Positions 1-7,238 of a stretch of DNA of 64,000 nucleotides are shown here, piece after piece; positions within the stretch are counted from its first letter, which is position 1; each line of letters opens with the position of its first letter. The stretch is from positions 1 to 64,000 of IMG/VR virus record IMGVR_UViG_3300043775_001834. One strand, given 5' to 3'. Both the position numbers and the translations under genes were made by a program. This DNA comes from a virus. Under the pieces are notes generated by a model. The model saw only the letters and a list, made by a program, of their open reading frames with translations. It made no database searches and was not told the DNA's origin.

Positions 1-2
1 GT

Positions 3-605
3 ATTCCCTCAGGTTGGACGCCTGTCGACAATCCTCATCAGAAAACCTCTCCTATAACTATACCACCTATATCGGTTGCACCTATACAAAATACCCGTAA
101 CAATAATGGAACCGGTGGAGGTGGAGGTGGATGTTTCATCGAAGGTACATATATCACATTACCAGATGGAATTAAAATGCTAATCGAAGAAGTAAAAGTT
201 GGAATGGAAATTTTAACGTATAATGAAGATTACGAAGAAAATGAAATAGGAATTGTAAAATCTCTAATACAACCTTCAGCATCTAAATTTATCTTATTAG
301 ATTTTACAGATGGAACTGGAATACAATGTACTCCTGAACATCCATTTTGGATTATTGATAAAGGTTGGAGTTCTTTCGATCCTACTTCTTCTATGGAATT
401 ACACGATTTAGAAGTAGCTCAATTAACTGAAGGAGATATTGCATTAAACGAATTTGAAGAGCAAATAGTAATCGAAGGAATTACAGAAATAAGCTATAAG
501 AAACCTGTTAAAGTTTACAACTTAGAAATAGAAGACAATCATACTTACTATGCAAATGGTATCTTAGTACATAATAAAATAGCTTCATCACTAGCATCAG
601 AATAA
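3..605 (+). CDS. C-terminal part of a virion protein ending in a Hint (intein-like) domain; 5' end outside window
   Basis: The reading frame is open from the window edge. It encodes a Pro/Thr-rich stretch, then a run of six glycines, then a Hint domain that starts with the catalytic Cys (CFIEGTYITLPDG). The block-B-like TPEH motif lies near the middle, and the C-terminal block reads YYANGILVHN followed by K. The HN end without a Cys/Ser/Thr at +1, at the very end of a protein, is typical of bacterial intein-like (BIL) domains and of Hint domains ending phage structural proteins. Such domains are known to cleave or ligate themselves; the outcome here is unknown. The next gene is tube-like, so I infer that the host protein is a tail or baseplate component. 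An internal ATG at 177 falls inside the Hint domain and is not the real start. Confidence 0.8.
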   Translation: MPSGWTPVDNPHQKTSPITIPPISVAPIQNTRNNNGTGGGGGGCFIEGTYITLPDGIKMLIEEVKVGMEILTYNEDYEENEIGIVKSLIQPSASKFILLDFTDGTGIQCTPEHPFWIIDKGWSSFDPTSSMELHDLEVAQLTEGDIALNEFEEQIVIEGITEISYKKPVKVYNLEIEDNHTYYANGILVHNKIASSLASE

Positions 606-606
606 T

Positions 607-1173
607 ATGATATTACAAAATAGAAACGACTTATTTAAAGTCGAGCTCCCAAAGACATTTATTCCTGAAGAAATCAAGAATAGATATTTGCCGTATATAC
701 AAAGAATGCCTACCCCGGTCAGAAATGTTTCAGACTTAGTAAATTATTCTATTCAATCTATTACGATACCTAATTTTAATTATTCTCCTATTGAACAAGT
801 TAAACCAGGTTATCAGGATGCAGCAAAAGGTACAACTCGTAAATTTAGACAGGCTTTATCTCCAGAGATGTTAATTGATAGAAATTTCACAGTAACTTTT
901 CAATTGCTTGATGGTAATGTTAATTATTGGATTATGTTAGAAACTTTCTTCTATTATTATAAATTCTCTACAACCAATCCTTATTCGGTTAATGTACCTA
1001 TTAGGATATTTGATGCAGAAGGTAATGCAATGTATTCTTCTATTTTTACTGATTGTTTATTTACTGGATTAAATCAATTTACGATGTCTTATTCTGAAAT
1101 AACTCCAGAATTTAGAACTTTTGAAGCTACTTTCGCCTTCAACGATATGCAAATAGACTTCCAATTACAATAA
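607..1173 (+). CDS. Tail-tube-like virion protein (T4 gp19/gp54-type fold suspected)
   Basis: This 188-residue protein starts directly after the preceding stop. It has no signal peptide or membrane segment and is rich in aromatic, beta-type sequence: FTVTFQLLDGNVNYWIMLE in the middle and a C-terminal TFEATFAFNDMQIDF. That arrangement (antiparallel strands, a variable loop, and a terminal F-x-Y/F-N-D strand) and the length near 160-190 residues resemble T4-like tail tube proteins. Assignment rests on general resemblance, so gp19, gp54 or another tube-fold baseplate protein are all possible. The neighbouring Hint-tailed protein supports a tail operon ending here, after which the head-targeted proteins begin. 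Confidence 0.5.
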   Translation: MILQNRNDLFKVELPKTFIPEEIKNRYLPYIQRMPTPVRNVSDLVNYSIQSITIPNFNYSPIEQVKPGYQDAAKGTTRKFRQALSPEMLIDRNFTVTFQLLDGNVNYWIMLETFFYYYKFSTTNPYSVNVPIRIFDAEGNAMYSSIFTDCLFTGLNQFTMSYSEITPEFRTFEATFAFNDMQIDFQLQ

Positions 1174-1186
1174 AGATAAATACTAT

Positions 1187-1495
1187 ATGAAAACATTTAA
1201 TGAACTTAGAGCTCTTATAACTGAAGCAAACAAATTTTCTTCTCATGGATTTACATTTACTATCATGGGAGGTAAAGACCGAGACGGATCATATGTTAGT
1301 TTCTTACCTGACATCAAAACTCTCGATACTTATTCTAAAGATGAAATGGCAGGATGGATTGATTCAATCTTTAATAATATGGATTTCTTTAGAGATTGCA
1401 TGATTTGGGAAAAAAATCATGTTGCAGCCGGATTAGTTTTTCGCATTAACGCTAATTATTTAGCAGATTCATTACTAAAAGAATTCAAATCATAA
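1187..1495 (+). CDS. Small protein with N-terminal capsid-targeting-like tag
   Basis: The 102-residue protein begins MKTFNELRALITEA, which resembles the T4 capsid targeting sequence MKTYQEFIAEA with a few residues inserted; the I-T-E-A end fits gp21-type cleavage after Glu. The remainder has no recognised domain and no membrane segment. A GATAAATACTATATG element, close to the T4 late promoter TATAAATA, lies immediately upstream. It shares one base with the next tagged gene, so the two are probably cotranscribed and co-translated. I infer an internal head protein of unknown activity. Confidence 0.6.
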   Translation: MKTFNELRALITEANKFSSHGFTFTIMGGKDRDGSYVSFLPDIKTLDTYSKDEMAGWIDSIFNNMDFFRDCMIWEKNHVAAGLVFRINANYLADSLLKEFKS

Positions 1496-1857
1496 TGAGA
1501 ACATTTAAAGAATATCTTCTAGAAGAAGGTCGTTTTACTGAAGCAGAACTATTAGAACTGAACGAAAATTTAAAATCTGAGCTTACTCCTGAAGAACAAG
1601 CTAAAGTAGATGCTGCAATAGAAGCATTTTGTGCTGAATATATGAACAACAAATCTATTAAAGACCTTAACGAAGAACTTACTAACGAAGGATTTTTAGG
1701 ATCTATTTTCGGAGGTCTTACCGGTTTTGCTTTAGGTTCATCTATTGGGAAAATTATTGCTAATGTTTTAGGAATAGAAAAAGGCGTAGTTTATGATATG
1801 TTAACTAGTCGTTTAGTTGGTGCTGCTTTAGGTGCTGCTTTAGGCAAAAGAATATAA
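1495..1857 (+). CDS. Capsid-targeting-tagged protein with a glycine-zipper membrane-like C terminus
   Basis: The 120-residue protein begins MRTFKEYLLEEG, a capsid-targeting-like sequence. Residues 20-60 are an acidic helical linker that contains a further ELNEEL and ends TNEG. The last 50 residues are Gly/Ala-rich and hydrophobic (GFLGSIFGGLTGFALGSS and LVGAALGAALGKRI), with repeated GxxxG spacing as in glycine-zipper membrane peptides. After removal of the tag the protein could insert into or perturb a membrane, but this is inference. The gene overlaps the preceding tagged gene by one base and is followed one base later by the RuvC-like gene. Confidence 0.65.
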   Translation: MRTFKEYLLEEGRFTEAELLELNENLKSELTPEEQAKVDAAIEAFCAEYMNNKSIKDLNEELTNEGFLGSIFGGLTGFALGSSIGKIIANVLGIEKGVVYDMLTSRLVGAALGAALGKRI

Positions 1858-1858
1858 T

Positions 1859-2464
1859 ATGACTACAATAGGAATTGATTTCTCCATAAACTCTACTGCA
1901 GTAGCAATAAATAAAGATGGTAAACTTACTATCTTTTCGTTCGTTCCTAATTATCGTTCTGAACTTGCCGGATTTAAAATTCATAAAGCCTTATCTGATA
2001 TGATTAGTGTTATTTCTTACGAAAAAGGAGGTAACACTAAAGACGCGTTAGCCGATCAAAGAATAAAACTACAAAATGCTGACAATCTATCAGATCAAAT
2101 AATTGAAGCAATAAAACCTCACATAACAGAAAATCCAGAAATAAGAATCGAAGGATTCTCTTTCGGATCTAAAGGAAATTCATTTATCGATTTGGTATCA
2201 TTCAATACTTTCCTGAAAGTTAAGATTATTCAATCTTATGGCCATTGCATAGATGTGGTGCCACCAAAGTCTCTAAAGAAAATATACACCGGAAACGGAA
2301 ACGCTTCAAAATGTGATATGTTGCGTAAGTTCTTGGAAGTAAAAGACACTCCTTTCAAATTAAGACTTGTAGAATTAGGACTTGATCGAGCAGAGGAATT
2401 TACTCTACCAAAACCAATCGACGACATCATAGATTCAATTGCTTTGTCTTGGGTTTCACTATAA
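1859..2464 (+). CDS. RuvC-like Holliday junction resolvase / RNase H-fold nuclease
   Basis: This 201-residue protein fits the RuvC family in length and acidic-residue spacing. The first strand TTIGIDFSINSTAVAI carries the first Asp. IRIEGFSFGSKGN carries the Glu. The C-terminal helix PIDDIIDSIALS carries the final acidic pair, preceded by the NASKCDM segment typical of the Lys-containing helix of viral RuvCs. It is expected to cut four-way junctions in branched phage DNA before packaging, the job done by gp49 (endonuclease VII) in T4. The start one base after the preceding stop is the first ATG of the domain. Confidence 0.78.
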   Translation: MTTIGIDFSINSTAVAINKDGKLTIFSFVPNYRSELAGFKIHKALSDMISVISYEKGGNTKDALADQRIKLQNADNLSDQIIEAIKPHITENPEIRIEGFSFGSKGNSFIDLVSFNTFLKVKIIQSYGHCIDVVPPKSLKKIYTGNGNASKCDMLRKFLEVKDTPFKLRLVELGLDRAEEFTLPKPIDDIIDSIALSWVSL

Positions 2465-2580
2465 CAAGCAAACCTTGGGTTTCCCTTGGCTTTGCCTCGG
2501 AATAAACTTCTTCAATTTCCTTGAATACAAGTAATCATTATATGACTTTAAGGCCTGTACTGTTTCATAAAGTCAATATA
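2465..2580 (-). repeat. Copy A of a long non-coding inverted repeat pair (copy B at 59475-59592)
   Basis: Read on the minus strand, this intergenic stretch aligns without gaps for about 80 bases to 59475-59556. Shared blocks include TTGAYTWTATGAAAC, GTCATATAAYGATTAC, TTGKATTCRAGGAAA and TTCCGAGG, followed by a variable tail ending in AGGTTTG. It holds three CCTYGG motifs at 2473, 2484 and 2495, exactly 11 bases apart. The short stem CTTG/CAAG in the core is kept in copy B as CTTG/CGAG, a wobble change. Function is unknown: a structured RNA, a protein-binding array or a replication site are all possible. Confidence 0.75.
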
Positions 2581-2585
2581 TTTAA

Positions 2586-2598
2586 AGATATATACTAT
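2586..2598 (+). promoter_or_regulatory. Late-promoter-like element
   Basis: GATATATAC lies directly before the ATG at 2599. It matches the GATATATA(A/C) element found before many virion genes here and resembles the T4 late consensus TATAAATA. The spacing to the start is unusually short. Confidence 0.45.
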
Positions 2599-2907
2599 AT
2601 GAAAACATTCTTAAACTACGCAGAATTCGTTGAATTAAACGAAGAAAATAAAAATCCACCAGATATTGGCTTATATAGTAAAGGTGGCCGAAGAGCTATT
2701 AAAGGAACTGGATATGTCGACAAAGAAAAGGCAGAATCTAGTTGTAAAAAATTAGATGCATTAAAAAATAAAGGTGAACATCAATGGGCTATGTCTATTG
2801 CTACTACAATGATGAACCGAGCAGAAAAGCATGAACATCAAACCGAAGGTATGAGAGATGCCATTAAGGTTTATAAAGAGTGGATCGAGAAAAACAAGAA
2901 AAAATAA
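2599..2907 (+). CDS. Small basic protein with capsid-targeting-like tag
   Basis: I chose the ATG at 2599 rather than the in-frame ATG at 2521. The upstream 26 codons run through the conserved non-coding repeat, whereas 2599 gives MKTFLNYAEFVELNEEN, a capsid-targeting-like sequence. The 102-residue product has a basic middle, a glycine-containing KGGRRAIKGTGYVDKEK segment and a helical basic C terminus ending KNKKK. No domain is recognised. I infer an internal head protein, possibly DNA-associated because of its charge. Confidence 0.6.
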   Translation: MKTFLNYAEFVELNEENKNPPDIGLYSKGGRRAIKGTGYVDKEKAESSCKKLDALKNKGEHQWAMSIATTMMNRAEKHEHQTEGMRDAIKVYKEWIEKNKKK

Positions 2908-2932
2908 ATTTAGTTTGTAGATTTAAAATAAG

Positions 2933-3283
2933 ATGCTAAATCCAAATTTAATAAACTTTGAATCGTATAGAAATAACTATCAAGAGCTTTTAGGCAATAA
3001 AGAAGATTATTTTATATTTGTCAGAGCTTTAACCGAGAGGAATTACGATCTTTTCAAAAATATCATTAATCCTAAAAATTTAAAGAGAAGCTGGAAAGCT
3101 AATCATTTAGACCATATCTATTCAATATCCCAAGGATTCAAAGATAAAATGGATCCTTTTTTCTTGGCACATCCATGTAATTTACAAATGCTAAAAGCTC
3201 GAGAAAACAAAAAGAAAAATTCTAGATGTGGACATACCACAGAAGAGCTGAATGAAAAAATATCAAATTTTGGTGATGTTTGA
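2933..3283 (+). CDS. HNH endonuclease (free-standing, mobile type)
   Basis: The 116-residue protein contains the compact HNH signature NHLDHIYSISQGF followed by the HPCNLQMLKARENKKKN segment. This order of His/Asp-His, Asn and a Lys-rich helix is typical of small phage HNH homing endonucleases. It lies just upstream of gene 32, a region also invaded by homing endonuclease genes in T4 relatives. The stop is TGA. Inverted arms ATTTAG/CTAAAT surround its start codon, but they are short. Confidence 0.75.
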   Translation: MLNPNLINFESYRNNYQELLGNKEDYFIFVRALTERNYDLFKNIINPKNLKRSWKANHLDHIYSISQGFKDKMDPFFLAHPCNLQMLKARENKKKNSRCGHTTEELNEKISNFGDV

Positions 3284-3291
3284 TGAATCCA

Positions 3292-3452
3292 AGAGGATAT
3301 ATAATTCATATAACAAGTAAGTAAAGACCCTAATAACTAGTAAGTAAAATCGACTGATTAATTTTAGTCCGGAAGTAAGTTAAGAAAGTAGATTGAATCT
3401 ATCTAATAAGTAGGTCATATTAAATAAACAAAGTAAATAAAACGTAAGTAAA
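3292..3452 (+). promoter_or_regulatory. Gene 32 leader with repeated GTAAGTAAA motifs and a GATATATAA element
   Basis: The 170-base leader starts with a late-promoter-like GATATATAA. It then repeats AAGTAAGTAAA-type units at about 3315, 3339, 3372, 3406, 3430 and 3443, the last touching the gene 32 start codon. It has little potential for stable pairing. T4 gp32 represses its own translation by binding cooperatively to an unstructured, repeat-containing leader, so I infer the same role here. A single copy (AAAGTAAGTAAAAC) also sits directly before uvsX at 22049. Confidence 0.6.
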
Positions 3453-4385
3453 ATGGAAAACAATTTCGACATCTTCAACATTGGCATCGACGCATACCAA
3501 GAAGAAGCAAAACCTGCATCAAAGAGCTCAGAGTTTAAAACTGACCCTAAGCTATCTAAAGACTCTATCTACAGAGCAATTGTACGATTCGTACCAAACA
3601 TCAAGAACCCTAAAAAATCTATCGTTAAGAAATTCTCCTATTGGTTAGAATTGCACGAAGGTGAAGGATTCTACGTTGACTGTCCTTCTTCGGTTAACGA
3701 AAAATCAGTAATTCAAGACACATTCTGGAAATTGTTCAAATCTGAATCAGCATTTGACAAAAAACAAGCAGAACACATCAAACGTAAAGAATACTACTAT
3801 TCTTATGTTGAGATTGTGAAAGACCCACAACGTCCTGAATTAGAAGGAACAATTCAAATTTTCAGATATCCAAAAGCTGTTAAAAAGCTAATCGATGCTC
3901 AAATCCAACCGGATGCTACTGAGATCGAAATGGGTACAACACCAACAAATATCTTCGATTTCTTCGATGGTAAAGATTTCTCAATCAAAGTTACACTTAA
4001 AGGCGGTTATTGGAATTATGACGAATGTAAATTCGCAACAGCTAATTCACCAATCTCGGTTAAAGGAGTTAAAATGGAAAACAACGCTGAATCTCGTAAC
4101 TTAATCCTTTCTTTATATGATGGATTACAACCACTTGAAGAATTTGACTTTAAACCATGGTCAGATGAACAAAGAGACAGAGTTAACAAATTCTTAGGTG
4201 AATTAATTGGTAATCCAGGTGCTGCATATTCTGCAGTAACTACACCGTCTACTCCTTCACAACCAAGTGCAGTAGCACAATCTGCTCCAGTTAAAACTCA
4301 AAACCTTGCTGAAGTATCTTCTGATGCTGTATCCGGTAATGATGGCGACATTGAAGATTGGTTAAAAGAGTTTGATATTAACTAA
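3453..4385 (+). CDS. 32: Single-stranded DNA-binding protein gp32
   Basis: The 310-residue length matches gp32. The N terminus is followed by a core with aromatic/basic strands (RAIVRFVPNIKNPKKS, YWLELHEGEGFYVDCPSS, GTIQIFRYPKAVKKLID). A Pro/Ser/Ala linker starts near residue 255, and a short acidic tail, DGDIEDWLKEFDIN, ends the protein. The acidic tail normally recruits replication and recombination partners. The CxxC zinc motif of T4 gp32 is not visible, so the core may be zinc-free. It coats unwound DNA and lies beside primase, UvsY and UvsW. A repeat-rich leader precedes it and a strong terminator follows. Confidence 0.9.
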   Translation: MENNFDIFNIGIDAYQEEAKPASKSSEFKTDPKLSKDSIYRAIVRFVPNIKNPKKSIVKKFSYWLELHEGEGFYVDCPSSVNEKSVIQDTFWKLFKSESAFDKKQAEHIKRKEYYYSYVEIVKDPQRPELEGTIQIFRYPKAVKKLIDAQIQPDATEIEMGTTPTNIFDFFDGKDFSIKVTLKGGYWNYDECKFATANSPISVKGVKMENNAESRNLILSLYDGLQPLEEFDFKPWSDEQRDRVNKFLGELIGNPGAAYSAVTTPSTPSQPSAVAQSAPVKTQNLAEVSSDAVSGNDGDIEDWLKEFDIN

Positions 4386-4405
4386 GATTTCTTATTTAAT
4401 AACTC

Positions 4406-4436
4406 AAAGGCATTCATTTCGATGAATGCCTTTTTT
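4406..4436 (+). terminator. Rho-independent terminator after gene 32
   Basis: A perfect nine-base-pair stem GGCATTCAT/ATGAATGCC with a TTCG tetraloop is followed by six T residues. It separates gene 32 from the primase gene. Confidence 0.9.
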
Positions 4437-4447
4437 ACTCTCTACTC

Positions 4448-5530
4448 ATGGAATTAACAAAACAAAAACAAGACGAAATAACGGCAAAGGTTCAGAAAAT
4501 ACTCCTTAATAATTTTTCTGGTCCTAAATCTTCTATTAAAATAAATAGAGATCGAATCAATTTTGCATGTCCTTATTGTGGTGATGGTTCGGATATCCAT
4601 AAAAAGCGAGGAAATATCTATTGGAAATCGCTTTCCTTTCATTGTTATAATGGCGGTTGTCAAAAGCGTCATGCTAATGTCGTAGAATTTCTTAGAGACT
4701 TTGACCAATCAGTTACTAATAAAGACGATTTGATGTTCTTTCTTGATTATATTCGAGAAAATCAAGTAATCACACCTACAAAAGATTACATGGAACTTAC
4801 GGTCTTTGAAAATCTTAAAGAATATTCTATACCATTAGAATTAATTAAGAAAAAACTTAATTTAGTATCACCGAAAGATAATTTCAAAATTGAAAGATAT
4901 CTTAAAGGCAGATTTCTGCATAATAAACTAGAATATTTCTTATACGATCCTAAAGAAGAACAACTTTATATTTTCAATCTTACACCTGACAAACAACATA
5001 CTTTCGGTTGGCAGATTCGTAATTTTAAACCTAAACGAGAAAAATACGTAAGTTACAATATCGAAAAAATCAATCTATTGATATTAGACCGAGAATTAAA
5101 AATGCCAAATGACGAAGCAATCAGAATGAATACCCTAAGCATTTATTTTAATATTGCCCTTGTAGATTTTATGAAACCTGTTACAATTTTTGAAGGACCT
5201 ATCGATTCGATGTTATGTCCTAATTCTGTGTCTATTTCAGGATTAGATAAACCAACCGATATGTTCGATGAAATTCCAACAGTTAGATATTTATTTGACA
5301 ATGACCATGTAGGTCGTCGAAAAATGGAAGAAAAACTAAAACGAAGAAAAACTGTTTTTATGTGGAATAAGATAGTAAGAGACTTTAAAGTTCAACCTAG
5401 ATTAGCCGACATGAAAGAAGTTAAAGATTTTAACGACTTAATAAAGTACAGCTGGTTACAGAAAAACGATGCAGCAAGAAAATACAACGAATATTTTACG
5501 TCAAACCCTTTGGATATTAGATCAGTGTAA
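4448..5530 (+). CDS. 61: DNA primase (gp61-like)
   Basis: The 360-residue protein has an N-terminal zinc-ribbon (FACPYCGDGSD with a later HCYNGGC). A TOPRIM catalytic domain carries the Glu strand VTIFEGPIDSML and the acidic-pair strand RYLFDNDHVGR. This is the organisation of T4-type primases. The enzyme makes RNA primers for lagging-strand synthesis together with helicase gp41. It overlaps the next small gene by 62 bases if that gene starts at its first ATG. Confidence 0.88.
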   Translation: MELTKQKQDEITAKVQKILLNNFSGPKSSIKINRDRINFACPYCGDGSDIHKKRGNIYWKSLSFHCYNGGCQKRHANVVEFLRDFDQSVTNKDDLMFFLDYIRENQVITPTKDYMELTVFENLKEYSIPLELIKKKLNLVSPKDNFKIERYLKGRFLHNKLEYFLYDPKEEQLYIFNLTPDKQHTFGWQIRNFKPKREKYVSYNIEKINLLILDRELKMPNDEAIRMNTLSIYFNIALVDFMKPVTIFEGPIDSMLCPNSVSISGLDKPTDMFDEIPTVRYLFDNDHVGRRKMEEKLKRRKTVFMWNKIVRDFKVQPRLADMKEVKDFNDLIKYSWLQKNDAARKYNEYFTSNPLDIRSV

Positions 5531-5744
5531 AGTGGAAGAAGAACTTGATAAATTTGATAAACGAGTTGCCGATAGTAAAGGTAGCTTTAAATTGATAGTT
5601 GATTTTAATCAACTAGAAGTGGAATTCAAGGGAAAACAAATTGACATTGGTAGCATAAAATATAAAAAGAAAGAAAAACCTAAGACCAAGGAGGTAATAA
5701 ACTTTCGTAAAAAGAAATCAAAAAATTCTAGCGACTTATTCTAA
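5469..5744 (+). CDS. Small basic protein with a possible clamp-binding C terminus
   Basis: The 91-residue protein overlaps the primase end by 62 bases; a GTG at 5532 would remove the overlap and is an equally possible start. The C-terminal third is highly basic (KKKEKPKTKE, RKKKSKNSS) and the last residues are SSDLF. Short hydrophobic tails of this type bind the T4 sliding clamp in gp43, gp33 and gp55. It could be the late co-activator gp33 or another clamp-tethered factor, but no direct similarity is recognised. The stop overlaps the next start by one base. Confidence 0.45.
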   Translation: MQQENTTNILRQTLWILDQCKVEEELDKFDKRVADSKGSFKLIVDFNQLEVEFKGKQIDIGSIKYKKKEKPKTKEVINFRKKKSKNSSDLF

Positions 5745-6190
5745 TGACAGACGAAGAACAAAAGGTATCTGACCTCGAAACGGCATTAGAAACTGAGAGA
5801 GGTGAATACGCTAGAAAGATTAGCGAAATCATTAAGATGATATACAAAATAGATCGAGTTGCAGAAGCTCAGGTCTTGATGTTGTCGTTTAGGCATATGA
5901 TGGTTGAGAAATTAGCCAAATATCGATCTGCGATATATAACAAGAAATCAAATGATGCAAACTTTAGAAAGCTTAGATATGAGTATTATAAGACTGCACA
6001 TAACATAAAATTAGACTATAAAGAAATAAACGACTTTATAAATTCTGATATGTCTTTAAGGATTAGACAAACTAGCCTTTTAGAAAATCAATTGACGTTC
6101 TATACACAATGTATTGAAACGTTAGATCGAATGGGGTATTCTATAAAAAATGTAGTTTCAATCGCTGAAATGAATCATAGAAACTCATAG
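5744..6190 (+). CDS. uvsY: Recombination mediator UvsY-like protein
   Basis: The 148-residue helical protein matches UvsY in length. The C-terminal segment LTFYTQCIETLDRMGYSIKN strongly resembles the T4 UvsY end, where an amphipathic helix is followed by a G-(F/Y)-x-I-K motif. The Lys/Tyr-rich middle (KLRYEYYKTAHNIK) also fits. UvsY loads UvsX recombinase onto gp32-coated ssDNA. It lies immediately before uvsW, as uvsY and uvsW neighbour each other in T4, which supports the call. Confidence 0.7.
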   Translation: MTDEEQKVSDLETALETERGEYARKISEIIKMIYKIDRVAEAQVLMLSFRHMMVEKLAKYRSAIYNKKSNDANFRKLRYEYYKTAHNIKLDYKEINDFINSDMSLRIRQTSLLENQLTFYTQCIETLDRMGYSIKNVVSIAEMNHRNS

Positions 6191-6207
6191 AAAATAAAAT
6201 TTAACAT

Positions 6208-7200
6208 ATGCAGTGGGATCTAACGCATAATGACAAACTTTTAACTCTGACATCAGCCTCAGAAATAGAAATGGAGCAAATAAAGCTTTCATTTACTAGA
6301 GAAGCGGCTAATGCCAAATGGGATCCTCGAGTTAAAAAGGGATGGTGGGATGGTAAAATAAGCTACTTTAAAGGTGGTCGATATTTGCCTTCAGGCCTTT
6401 GGAATGAAGTCGTGAATGTTGGTAAACAATATAATTTTGAAGTAGGTATCAATGGAATTGAACGTAAATTCGATGCAGACATAAACAAAGAAGATTTTAC
6501 TGAATGGGTAAATCTTAAATTTGCTAATTCAGCTAGAAAGCCTAGAGATTATCAAATAGAAACTGCATTTCAAATCATCAAATACAAGAGCTGTTTGGCA
6601 GAATTAGCTACATCGGCAGGTAAGACATTGATTATTTTCATGGTAATTTCTTTTATGTTAGAAACTAGAAAGAGCCATAAAGTGCTAATGATCGTACCTA
6701 CGGTTGATTTAGTTGTTCAATCATCCGAAGACTTTTATGAATATAATACCGATTCGGTTAATATGAAACTACAAATACAACAAATATTTGCAGGATCTGT
6801 TATTAGAGATGGTGCTAATATTGTTGTAGGTACTTACCAATCTCTAGTTAAAAAAGACAAAGAATATTTTGATTCATTTGATACGGTTTTAGTTGACGAA
6901 TGTTTGCATCCGGATACTTTAATTTCTATGGCAGATGGAACTTCGAAAAAAATAACAGATGTTAAAGGTGGAGATTTAGTATTAACTACAAACGATAATA
7001 CTTTAGAAAAGGAAGCTAGAGTGGTCGATTTCGTTTATCATAATCTATCTAAAAATAATCAAATGTTTGAATTAGAGATGGAAGATGGAACCGTCTTGAG
7101 AGTAACTGGTAATCATAAAGTCAAATTAACTACAGGGAAATATAAAAGAGTTGATGAATTGACTTTGGATGACGAAATTTTAGAAAATAGATACATTTAA
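6208..7200 (+). CDS. uvsW: UvsW helicase N-terminal half fused to the N-fragment of a split intein
   Basis: Residues 1-231 are the UvsW N-terminal domain plus the start of the first RecA-like domain: Walker A ATSAGKT near 134-140, later motif Ia IVPTVDLV, and VLVDE just before the break. Residue 232 (codon at 6901) is the Cys of CLHPDTLISMADGT, the first block of an intein. The intein fragment continues for 99 residues with block B VTGNHKV and then stops. The missing DExH partner CHKAKS is encoded at 8154, after a separate intein C-fragment. Trans-splicing would rebuild VLVDECHKAKS, the ATPase motif II. UvsW unwinds R-loops and branched DNA. Confidence 0.9.
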   Translation: MQWDLTHNDKLLTLTSASEIEMEQIKLSFTREAANAKWDPRVKKGWWDGKISYFKGGRYLPSGLWNEVVNVGKQYNFEVGINGIERKFDADINKEDFTEWVNLKFANSARKPRDYQIETAFQIIKYKSCLAELATSAGKTLIIFMVISFMLETRKSHKVLMIVPTVDLVVQSSEDFYEYNTDSVNMKLQIQQIFAGSVIRDGANIVVGTYQSLVKKDKEYFDSFDTVLVDECLHPDTLISMADGTSKKITDVKGGDLVLTTNDNTLEKEARVVDFVYHNLSKNNQMFELEMEDGTVLRVTGNHKVKLTTGKYKRVDELTLDDEILENRYI

Positions 7201-7203
7201 CCT

Positions 7204-7238
7204 TATGAGTTTAAATATATAAAATAAACAAACTCATA
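7204..7238 (+). promoter_or_regulatory. Hairpin with a late-promoter-like loop that masks the endonuclease start codon
   Basis: A perfect nine-base inverted repeat, TATGAGTTT (7204-7212) and AAACTCATA (7230-7238), ends on the A of the endonuclease ATG. The loop contains AAATATATAA, matching the late-element family. A read-through transcript would hide the start codon, whereas a transcript starting from the loop promoter would lack the 5' arm. T4 I-TevI is controlled in this way; the function here is inferred. Confidence 0.65.

Noticed and set aside
2521-2598. In-frame upstream ATG of the tagged gene at 2599
   Set aside because: It would translate the conserved non-coding repeat and bury the tag; the ATG at 2599 gives a normal tag directly after a late-type element.
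2909-2945. Start-codon-masking hairpin for the HNH gene
   Set aside because: The arms ATTTAG/CTAAAT are only six A/T-rich pairs and could be chance, unlike the nine-pair hairpin at 7204.
3311-3452. CRISPR-like array in the gene 32 leader
   Set aside because: The repeats are only about nine bases, degenerate and irregularly spaced, and no cas gene is present.
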